64,000 bases of DNA. It comes from Tubulanus polymorphus (Eukaryota > Nemertea > Palaeonemertea > Tubulaniformes > Tubulanidae). The notes under the pieces are model-generated. The model was given only the letters and a program-made list of their open reading frames with translations. It ran no database searches and was not told where the DNA came from. The translations under genes and the position numbers were made by a program. Location: assembly GCF_964204645.1 (NCBI RefSeq), contig NC_134031.1, positions 12,932,501-12,996,500 of the forward strand, written 5' to 3'. Shown here piece after piece: positions 55,987 through 64,000 of this stretch (the stretch's first letter is position 1; each line of letters starts with the position of its first letter).

Positions 55987-58900
55987 ATGGGGGAGAATGA
56001 ACACCAACCAGAAAACAGTAATGTCAATAAAAATCAATATTATTGTCAATATTGTAAAAAATACATCGATAAATCTAATAAATCTAAACATGAAAAATCT
56101 TCAAATCATATAAAAAATGTTATAGATTTTGAAACTCCAGAAAATTCCAATGAAAGAAAAGAACGATTAGAAAATATGAATGTGGATGAAATAAAATGTG
56201 AAGTTTGTAATGAATTTATAGTAAAAAGGAATTATAATAGACATCTCGAATCACAAAAACACCATCAAAATTTGAGTAATAATGTTTTAGGAAAAGATTA
56301 TTTTGACGATAAACCTCAAAAAGTAAAAAAAACCAACTTCAAAAACTAAATCCATTTCAAATAAACCTTACATGGAAAATGTTAGAAATTATATTGATTC
56401 ACTAGAAAAGATACAATTGAAATTTTAGAAACATTACATAGTAAAATTGGTCCTGCATAAATTTAATGAAATAATAGAAAAAATACTAGATTTGATAACA
56501 GATGTTGAATATCCAAAAATTAGTATCTCTGGGAAAGTAAGTTTTATAAAGTCAGAAGAAAAAATGGATTATAATATTCAAACACTCTCTGAAGAAATAA
56601 TTTCAAAAACACAAATAAAAGAGAAGTTAGAAAAAATATTAAATGAATTTAAACGTCATATTGAAGAAAGATATTTTGAGGGTTCTGGCTTAACATTGGA
56701 TGAAATTATATATTTAGATTTAAATGTTTATAATACAAAAAGAAATAAAACATCAAAAAGTAATAAAATGTTTAAAAATGATTCAAACTTTACAACAGAA
56801 AAGGATATTAAAGCATCATCTTATATTAAATTACCATTTATAACAAAAGCAGTAATAAATATTCAAAATGAAGACAACAAATGTTTTCTGTGGGCAATTA
56901 TTAGTTGCTTACATCCATCACAGGAAAATGTTTGTAGAATAACAGATTATCGGAAATATGAAACATTATATAAAATTGATCAATATCCAGTAACTATAAA
57001 AATGATTCCTAAAATAGAAAAAGTTAATAATTTAAAAATAAATGTATTTGAATTAATGCAATTACCAAAGACAAAAGGTGAAAATATTAAAGATTATACA
57101 TTGGAAGCTTTATATTTAACAGAATATTATGATGATGAAAATGCTATAGATTTGTTATATTACAAAAAAGATGAAAATGAACATTATATGTGGTTAAAAC
57201 AAATTGATTTATTCTTTAGAACAGAAAGTGATCATCATCATAAAATTTATCTATGTAGAAAATGTTTATCTAAATTTATGACTGAGAATACATTACTAAA
57301 ACATAAAGAATTATGTGATAATAAAGATTTTTGTAAATTAATAATGCCAACAGAAAAAGATTATAAATTGAAATTTACTAATCATAAATTTAAAAATATT
57401 GTTCCATTTGTAATTTATGGGGATTTTGAATCGTTGAATAAAGAATTAACTAATCAAGATAGAAAAGAAATATATAACAAAAAGCAATTATTAAAATCAA
57501 TGGATAAAGGAAATGAATTAAATGAAGACACAATACAAGACCCACCAATTATAAATACAATTAAAAAAGTTCATCAAAGAGCTGCTGCTTATGGAATTTA
57601 TATAAAATCAAATTATCCCGAATTATATGAAAGTCAATATATTTCTTTTAGAGGTGAAAATGTAGTTAATGATTTTTGTGATAAAATGATTGAATTAGAA
57701 AGTGATTTTGCAAAATTATTAAACAAAAATAAAAGAATAGTTATGACAAAAGAAGATGAAATTGATTTTAATTATGCAACTCATTGTTGTTACTGTGAAA
57801 AACGTTTTTATTCATTTGATAAAAAAGTTAGAGATCATAATCATTTGAATGGAAAGTTTAGAGGCGCTGCACATGAGAATTGTAATTTGCAAGCAAAGAA
57901 AATCAATTTTGTCCCCATTATATTTCACAATTTATCGGGGTATGACGCGCATTTATTTATCAAACAGTTATGCTATAAAATAGAAGAAATTAATAATGAA
58001 ATAGAAAGATTAAATTCAAATAGATCAAAAGATAAAATACCAACTTATAAATTAAAAATACTAGCTAAAACATCTGAAAATTATATTTCATTTCAATTTG
58101 GTTACATTAGATTTTTAGATTCTTATAGATTTCTAGCAAGTTCATTAGATAATTTATCAAAAAGTTTAGTTGATAATGATTTTGTTATAACTCGATATTA
58201 TTATCCAAATGACCAAGATTTTAAATTATTGAGATATAAAGGTGCAATTCCTTATTCATTTTATAAAACACATGATGATTTTAATGTAACAGAATTATTA
58301 AAAGATCAATTTTATGATAAATTAAAAGAGGAGTATGTGAAAGACGAAGTGTTTAATAGAACATTAAATATTTGGAACCATTTTAAGATGAAAAATCATG
58401 GTGAATTAGTTGATTTATATTTAAAATCAGATGTTATGATATTGGCTGACATATTTGAAAAATTTAGAGAAGTTAATTTGAATCATTTTAATGTTGATCC
58501 TTGTTATTGCTACTCTAGTCCTGGTTTAACCTGGCAATGTGGTTTAAAATATACAAATGTAGAATTAGATTTATTAAAAGAACCAGATATGGTTTTATTA
58601 TTTGAAAAATCAATTAGAGGTGGAATTAGTGGTGTTATGGGAGATAGGTATTTTAAAGCAAATGATGAATATAAATTATTATATATTGACGCCAATAATT
58701 TATATGGTTGGGCAATGATGCAACCTCAACCATATAAAAATTTTATATTAACAGAAGTTGAAAATGGTGATAAAACTGATTGGGAAAGCGCAATTGCGAG
58801 TTTAAAAGATGAAGCACCAATTGGTTATTTCTTTGTAGTTGATTTAGAATATCCTGAAAATATAAAGTTTAAAACAAGAAACTTACCTTATTGCCCAGAA

Positions 58901-61002
58901 CATTTAACTGTAGATGATAGTTATTTAAGTGAATACCAGAAGAAAATAAAACCGAAAGATCATGTTTTTACAGAAAAATTAATACTTACTCAAAATAATA
59001 AATACAATTATATTGTTCATTATGGAATGTTAAAATTTTATCTAAAACAAGGAATGAAATTAAAGAAAGTACATAGATATATTGAATTTAATCAATCGAA
59101 GTGGTTAGAAAAATATATAGATTTCAATACTCAACAGAGAACCATATCAAAAACAGATTTTGAAAAAGATTTTTTCAAATTGATGAACAATAGTTTTTAT
59201 GGAAAAACATGTGAAAATATTAGAAATAGAAATGATATTGAATTAGTAAATAATTCTGAAAGATTAAGACATTTACAATCAAGTCCTAGACATTTAGGAA
59301 ATAAAAGGTTTGAAGATTATTTAACCGCGGTAAAATTAAAAAGAACGTCCATGAAATTTAATAAACCAATATTTATAGGTTCAACTGTTTTAGAAATTTC
59401 AAAACTATTGATGTATGAATTCTATTATAATGTTTTACAACCACTTTTTGGAGAAAAACATATAGAAATATTATATTTTGATTCTGTAACAGCTGACACC
59501 CCAATATTATTAAAATGTAATAATAAAATATTGGTAAGAAGAATTTCAGAAATAATTCCAAAACAAAATGAATGTTATATTTCATATGGTGAAAAAGAAC
59601 TAATACAAATAAATGGTTTAATGGATGTTTGGACAAGAAATGGATGGAAAAAATTAAAGAATATTATTAGGCATAAAACAAATAAGAAAATCTATAGAGT
59701 TAGAACTAAATTAGGATTTGTAGATGTTACAGAAGATCATAGTTTAATTAAACGAAATGGTGATGAAATAAAACCAACTGATATAAAAATTGGAGATGAA
59801 TTATTACATAAAAGATTTTTCCAAAGAATGAATCATATGTCATTTGATGAAATAATTGATAATATTTATAATATAGAACCCGAAACATTGGAAGAAAAAG
59901 AATATTTTATCAAAGGATTTTTCATGGGTGATGGTTCAGCAGGTGTGTATAATTATGTTAGTGGAACTAAATATTGTTGGTATTTATGCAATCAAGACTT
60001 AAAATTATTAGAAAGAATTAAGAAATTCTGTGAAGAAGTTTATCCAAATAAAACATTCAAAATCATAGATGTTATGAAATCATCGCAATGTTATAGAATA
60101 CATGTGAATAATCCTAAAGATTTTGCTACAAAATATAATGATGAATTCTATATTAATGCAATAGTGAAAAGTAATACTTCAACAAAAGAAAAGATAGTTC
60201 CAGATTATGTATTGAATGCAAAAAATAATTTAAGAAAGTGGTTCTTCATTGGATTCTATGCCGCAGATGGTTCAAAAAGGTTCCAAAACCGCAAAACAAT
60301 ATCCTTTGCTCAAAAAGGAAAAGTTGCTATATCAGGATTGAATATATTATGTAGTTCATTAGGATTTAATATGAATATAGAATTAATTAAATCTAAACCA
60401 AATTGTTTTAATTTAAGGCATGCAGAAAAAGAATTAACAGAAGAAGTTAAAGATTTATTTGAAATATATAACCCAACTGACTATGTTTATGATTTATCAA
60501 CAGATGATGGAACATTCAATTCTGGGTTCCCATTAATCCAAAAAATACTGACGCCTACATTCTAAAAATCAAGACAAATGACATAACAAAAGACTTAAAA
60601 ACATTAAAACATTATTTTGATTTTAGCAATTATCCTAAAGATCATGAACTATTTAGCAATGATAATAAAAAGATTCCTGGTAAGTTTAAAGATGAATTAG
60701 GAGGTGATGAAATGATTGAATTTGTTGGGATAAGAAGTAAAATGTATAGTTACAGAACAAAAGATCATGAAGCTAAAAAGTTAAAAGGAATAACAAAACA
60801 TGTGGTTGATAAACATATAGAATTTCAAGATTATATAAAGTGTTTATATAAATCAATTGTAATGAAACACAAAATGAATTGTTTAAGATCAGAAGATCAT
60901 GAGATGTACATTAATGAAGTTGAAAAAACTAGTTTAAATCCATTTGATGATAAAAGGCATATTTTAGATGATGGTATAAAAACATCACCTTATGGCCATT
61001 AA
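55987..61002 (+). pseudogene. polB: Protein-primed DNA polymerase B with intein, element C (frameshifts)
   Basis: TATAAATG start; 55987-56349 holds two zinc fingers (YYCQYCKKYIDKSNKSKH and CEVCNEFIVKRNYNRH). Frame changes and a small deletion at about 56340-56450 break the link to the long frame (56447-60565). This carries FLWAIISCLHP, a C2H2 finger (CRKCLSKF), GDFES (57424), the HNH/endonuclease VII-like VRDHNHLNGKFRGAAHENC (about 57829), HNLSGYD, motif A DANNLYGWAM (about 58690), motif B NNSFYGKTC (about 59187) and YFD of motif C (59474-59482), where the intein begins. The polymerase C-terminus resumes after the intein in another frame and ends at 61002. Its stop overlaps the stop of the minus-strand gene. 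Confidence 0.92.
59483..60545 (+). mobile_element. Intein with LAGLIDADG-type homing endonuclease in PolB motif C
   Basis: About 354 codons inserted between YFD and the TD of motif C. Splicing blocks: Ser1 start SVTADTPILL; block B FVDVTEDHSLI with the TxxH signature; two dodecapeptide endonuclease motifs FIKGFFMGDGSAG and FIGFYAADGSKRF, each with a catalytic-type Asp; block F YVYDLSTDDGTF; block G ending in LIQK and, in the next frame, Asn before Thr of the extein. The site is the one used by polymerase inteins of Thermococcus and Mimivirus (family knowledge). Elements A and B have the uninterrupted FDTDS. A one-base deficit in the A-run 60540-60545 shifts the frame exactly at the C-terminal junction, so splicing would fail unless this is a read error. 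Confidence 0.93.
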
Positions 61003-62300
61003 AACATAAAATCAATATCATCATACTCGAAATCACTATTGGCTTCTTCATTTTCATTTAATTGTTCAGGTTCTTCTTCCATTCCATTTTTCTCATTTAA
61101 ATAAAGTTCTATCTTGTTCCACATTTCATCTCGCTCTCTTTGTTTCTTTTTGTTTGTTAATTCATCAAATGGAATTATAATATCTAGGTTTAAATAATTT
61201 ACAATCTTATTTAAAAAGAATTCATAATTTATTGAATCTGTTATTCTATTTTCCAAATGATACATTAATATTTGTTTGAATATTTTTTTTATATTTTTCA
61301 TATCTTCTTCTGTTAATTTAGGTTTTTCATAATAATCATTAAATAATAAATATAAATACATTTTCTTTTCTTTTGTGTTAAATGTTGATGGAATAATTGT
61401 TTTTATAATATCTTTTTTAGTTATTTCACCATTTTCATTTTCTATTATTTTCATTTTTTCAAACCATTGCATATATTCTGGTGTATGATCTTCTATAGAA
61501 AATATTTTAAAAATTTCATCAAGATAATTTAATTTTGGATCTATGAGAAAATCTCTAGTTTTTTCTTCACCTAATAAATTCTTTTGCCATCCACATTCAT
61601 TACAAAATATCACAGGACCTTCTTGTCTTAAGTACTCATAAATACATTGTGGGCATTTTTTTCTATCATAGCTTGGTAATAGATCTTCATTAAGCTCTTG
61701 GTATTTTCTTACGTTTTCTTTATGTTTTATTGTTCTATTATGTAGATTTGAATTACTTGTTGTAATAATCAATTTACAATATTTACAATAATATGTTTTT
61801 CTTGTTAATTCATTATATTGTTTTTCTAACTTTTCAACTGTTTCTTCATTATCTGGTAACGTTTTCTCATATTTTATTTTTTCTAATAAATTATTTTTTC
61901 TTTCATTAAATTCAGTTTCAAATTTATTAGAAATTTTATCTATATGTACTTTACGAAATTGATGATTCTCCCAATCTTCTATATTTTCAGGGTTATATTT
62001 TATTCGACAAGGCTCACAGAAATGATCTTTTATATTATCCTTATCATAGAATAAGAAAGGTCTTTTCCAAATAACTTCAGGTTCAACTTCAGCAGAATTA
62101 CTATCAACATTAGCCGTTGCGCCATTAATTCTACACTTCTCTGAATGTTTTTTAACATAATTTCTTGAGAATAATTTATTACATTTTGGACAGTTTATTT
62201 TAGGGGGTTTATAATTTTCATCATGTTTTTTCATATGTCGAGCCATATTACTTTTTCTTAGAAGTTCACCACAAATTTCGCATGCTATCTTCTCATCCAT
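60999..62300 (-). CDS. Multi-zinc-finger protein with zinc ribbon (433 aa)
   Basis: Intact, minus strand, tail-to-tail with PolB. Fingers in order: CEICGELLRKSNMARHMKKH, CPKCNKLFSRNYVKKH, CEPCRIKYNPENIEDWENH, CKYCKLIITTSNSNLHNRT, then a zinc-ribbon-like pair CPQC ... CNECGW (about residues 216-238), a helical region and an acidic tail. The ribbon followed by a helical domain is faintly reminiscent of late transcription factors of large DNA viruses (VLTF3-like); this is speculation. It occupies the place of the 117-aa gene in A and B, but on the opposite strand. Start is AATAAATGG on the minus strand, sharing a 68-bp divergent promoter with the penton-like gene. Confidence 0.75.
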   Translation of the reverse strand: MDEKIACEICGELLRKSNMARHMKKHDENYKPPKINCPKCNKLFSRNYVKKHSEKCRINGATANVDSNSAEVEPEVIWKRPFLFYDKDNIKDHFCEPCRIKYNPENIEDWENHQFRKVHIDKISNKFETEFNERKNNLLEKIKYEKTLPDNEETVEKLEKQYNELTRKTYYCKYCKLIITTSNSNLHNRTIKHKENVRKYQELNEDLLPSYDRKKCPQCIYEYLRQEGPVIFCNECGWQKNLLGEEKTRDFLIDPKLNYLDEIFKIFSIEDHTPEYMQWFEKMKIIENENGEITKKDIIKTIIPSTFNTKEKKMYLYLLFNDYYEKPKLTEEDMKNIKKIFKQILMYHLENRITDSINYEFFLNKIVNYLNLDIIIPFDELTNKKKQRERDEMWNKIELYLNEKNGMEEEPEQLNENEEANSDFEYDDIDFMF

Positions 62301-62368
62301 TTATTAAGGAAAAATTTTATTAAAATTAATTTTTAGTGATGAGCGGTAATTTTTTTATGTTATAAATA
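62301..62368. promoter_or_regulatory. Divergent promoter between zinc-finger and penton-like genes
   Basis: 68 bp of almost pure A/T. On the minus strand it ends AATAA before ATGG; on the plus strand it has a T-run (AATTTTTTTATG) and then TATAAATA before ATGG. Both starts thus carry the element's T-tract plus TA(A)ATA start-proximal signature. Confidence 0.6.
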
Positions 62369-63127
62369 ATGGTAGAATTAAAAGAATACAGAATATTTAT
62401 TGATTCTAGAAAACTTACAAATTATAAATCTCATAATTTATTAGTACAATTAGATAGAGAATTCAAGAATTGTGTAGATTTAAAATTAGTTAATATAAGT
62501 TTATGTAATTCTTTTTATAATATATCGGATAAAAGTCTAGAACATTTAATTTTTTCAATCTTTTACAAAAAAAGGAATAAATGGTTTTTTATATATTTAA
62601 AACCAGGATTATATAATTTAGATACATTAACACAAGAAATTAATAGAAAAGCTCGAGCTAAATTAGGAAGTGATTCCGGATTTAGTATTAGAATTTTAAA
62701 AAGTGCTAGTTCTAATAAAATAAAGATTAGGTTAGCTAATGACGAACAATTTAAATTTACAGTAAGAAAACCTTTAGGTAAACTGTTAGGAATTAACCCA
62801 GATATTGTTACAGCATACGCAGAAGGTAAATCAAACTTAATACCTTTTACACATTTTTATATTTATTGCAATTTAATTGACCCAACAAAAACATTTGAAG
62901 CAACTAAAGATACAATTTGTAATTCTGGTTTATTAAATATTTTACCATTAAAAAATGTCAAACAATTTGGAACTCAAATAAATTATAATTTAACTGAATG
63001 TGATTTCAAACCTTGTATTCCACATTTCAATAATTTTAAATTAGAAATAAGAAATCATAATGGTTATTTAATTGATTTGAATAACTTTCCTGTAATTTAT
63101 GAATTAGTTATAAGATGTAAAGAGTAA
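62369..63127 (+). CDS. Penton-like minor capsid protein (element C, intact)
   Basis: 252 aa, the only unbroken copy. N-terminus MVELKEYRIFIDSRKLTNYK, then LVQLDREFKNCVDLKLVNIS, a beta-rich body, IPFTHFYIYCNLIDPTKTF, LLNILPLKNVKQFGTQINY and the C-terminal NHNGYLIDLNNFPVIYELV. Length, beta content and the closing strand pattern match the single jelly-roll minor capsid (penton base-like) proteins of Polintons and adintoviruses. The fold is inferred. It is followed after 16 bp by the 119-aa gene, as in A and B. Confidence 0.75.
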   Translation: MVELKEYRIFIDSRKLTNYKSHNLLVQLDREFKNCVDLKLVNISLCNSFYNISDKSLEHLIFSIFYKKRNKWFFIYLKPGLYNLDTLTQEINRKARAKLGSDSGFSIRILKSASSNKIKIRLANDEQFKFTVRKPLGKLLGINPDIVTAYAEGKSNLIPFTHFYIYCNLIDPTKTFEATKDTICNSGLLNILPLKNVKQFGTQINYNLTECDFKPCIPHFNNFKLEIRNHNGYLIDLNNFPVIYELVIRCKE

Positions 63128-63143
63128 TTTTTCACCTATATAA

Positions 63144-63503
63144 ATGAATATAACTGTTGGACCGAGTATATGTTTTGGGTTTGATTTTAAACGTGAGAAA
63201 GAAATGAAATTTAACATTAATGATGTAATTACACATATCAAAAATATTGCATTTTCTAATGAAACAACATTTGAGTATGAAACAACAATTGATAAAGAAA
63301 CTTTAAATGTAGAAAAGATTACTAATTTAATTAGAGAATCTTTAAGATTTTATGAATTAGATGAAGATTTTATCATCGATGATATCAAAAACATATTAAC
63401 CGAAATATATGATAATCATAAAACTAGTAATGAAATAAATGTTGAATTAATAATCACTAAGATAACTAAATATTTTGATGATAGTAATTTTTTTGATAAA
63501 TAA
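63144..63503 (+). CDS. Hypothetical 119-aa protein (element C)
   Basis: Intact copy of the 118-aa protein of A (21455): MNITVGPSICFGFDFKREKE, an acidic helical body, end DDSNFFDK. One codon longer in the NHKTSN region. TATAAATG start; its stop abuts the next start. No recognised domain. Confidence 0.7.
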   Translation: MNITVGPSICFGFDFKREKEMKFNINDVITHIKNIAFSNETTFEYETTIDKETLNVEKITNLIRESLRFYELDEDFIIDDIKNILTEIYDNHKTSNEINVELIITKITKYFDDSNFFDK

Positions 63504-63725
63504 ATGAGTGATAATAAGTGGATAATAACTGGATTATATAATGGCGCATTACTATCAGTTGGAACGGTTGGTTATTCAATGGTATTAAAAAAAGTATTCA
63601 AAATGGGAAGTGTTAATGTTGATAGATTTGATATCAATGATATTTTAAAGTTAACATTAGCAGTTACTTTATCTAATTTAACTATTGATTATTTGGAAAA
63701 ACAAAAATATATTCCTCCCATATAA
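63504..63725 (+). CDS. Small conserved Polinton membrane protein (73 aa, element C)
   Basis: Same length and almost the same sequence as 21812 and 44071, with the GLYNGALLSVGTVGYSMVL membrane segment and KYIPPI end. AATAAATG start directly after the preceding stop. Role unknown. Confidence 0.75.
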   Translation: MSDNKWIITGLYNGALLSVGTVGYSMVLKKVFKMGSVNVDRFDINDILKLTLAVTLSNLTIDYLEKQKYIPPI

Positions 63726-63749
63726 ATGCATAATTTTTTTGCTAAATAA

Positions 63750-64000
63750 ATGGCTTCTGCAATTATAACTATTATAGGATCGGCAATTGTTAACGCTTTA
63801 GCATTTACTGGTGGTGGTTATTTATTTAAACATATTGATAAAAATAGTTCATTAGGAGAACAAAGAAGACATAACTTAGCGTTAGAGAAATACAATAAAG
63901 CTGCAGAAGAATATAGAGAAAAGAGACAAAACTATATGGATTACATCAATAAAGAATTATATGATCAGAAGATATCACACAGAGATTTTCAATCAGTTGA
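63750..64000 (+). CDS. Conserved Polinton membrane protein, partial (element C)
   Basis: The first 83 codons, cut by the window end. Starts AATAAATGGC with MASAIITIIGSAIVNALAF, keeping the codon (TTA) that is a stop in B, then the charged helix KAAEEYREKRQNYMDYINK. Matches 22058 in A throughout. Confidence 0.75.
   Translation, partial: MASAIITIIGSAIVNALAFTGGGYLFKHIDKNSSLGEQRRHNLALEKYNKAAEEYREKRQNYMDYINKELYDQKISHRDFQSV

Larger units (their letters stand above)
55909..64000 (+). mobile_element. Element C: Polinton/Maverick-type element, left 8.1 kb only
   Basis: Begins AGTAATTGGAAAAGTGGGC and TTTCAGATCAGAG, clearly related to the left end of B (AGTAATAGGGGTGATAGGC, TTTCAGATCAAAG), but the long palindrome is absent: only 78 bp separate the end from the first gene, with a short GAGTACGAGAGTACGAGA repeat. 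Genes: PolB with intein, a minus-strand zinc-finger gene, penton-like protein and small proteins, running off the window. More diverged from A and B than these are from each other in PolB, but very similar in the penton to membrane-protein block. Confidence 0.9.

Noticed and set aside
59373-59636. Minus-strand frame across the intein start
   Set aside because: Shadow of PolB and intein coding sequence.

Overview
The window is animal nuclear DNA, probably from a marine invertebrate (a guess from the type of elements and the host sequence). It contains parts of three related Polinton/Maverick-type elements, the integrated DNA elements also described as adintovirus-like. They are called A, B and C here. 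Their coding DNA is very AT-rich, intronless and densely packed, unlike the more GC-balanced host DNA around them. No rRNA, tRNA or CRISPR array was recognised.

Layout. 1-13106 is a tandem satellite with a unit of about 118 bp, ending in a 200-bp assembly gap (13107-13306). 13307-16042 is host non-coding DNA with a foldback MITE (13694-14426) and a tandem duplication of about 190 bp. Element A runs from 16043 to about 30240 and has lost its right end. 30241-37925 is host DNA with simple repeats, a possible first exon on the minus strand (near 35262) and a strong CCAAT/CRE/TATA promoter (35711-35843). Element B (37932-55819, 17.9 kb) is complete: it has about 460-bp terminal inverted repeats beginning AGTAATAGGG and a perfect 6-bp target duplication, ACTGTG. 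Element C starts at 55909, only 83 bp past the target duplication of B, and runs off the window.

Genes. The shared order is: protein-primed DNA polymerase B with zinc fingers and an HNH/endonuclease VII-like insert; a small protein (a 433-aa zinc-finger gene on the opposite strand in C); penton-like minor capsid protein; an unknown 118-aa protein; three small membrane proteins; a large conserved protein of unknown function; an acidic/coiled-coil/membrane protein; the double jelly-roll-type major capsid protein; and a zinc-finger protein with NNVIPTTS repeats. A packaging-type ATPase and a retroviral-like integrase with a C-terminal chromodomain follow. B also carries an HNH endonuclease and two further Polinton membrane proteins. 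Together these would provide replication (PolB), integration (integrase) and a capsid (major and minor capsid proteins, ATPase). No adenain-type protease was recognised. Most large genes carry a stop codon or frameshift, differing between copies, so all three look like recently decayed insertions.

Main highlights: (1) the PolB of C carries an intein with a LAGLIDADG-type endonuclease, inserted within catalytic motif C, while A and B keep the uninterrupted site; (2) almost every element gene starts with TAAATG, a candidate virus-type initiator; (3) the terminal repeats of A and B are long palindromes able to fold back; (4) the right 4.6 kb of B is inverted relative to A, with a readable scar; (5) a 27-bp palindromic insertion occurs in frame in two unrelated genes of B.
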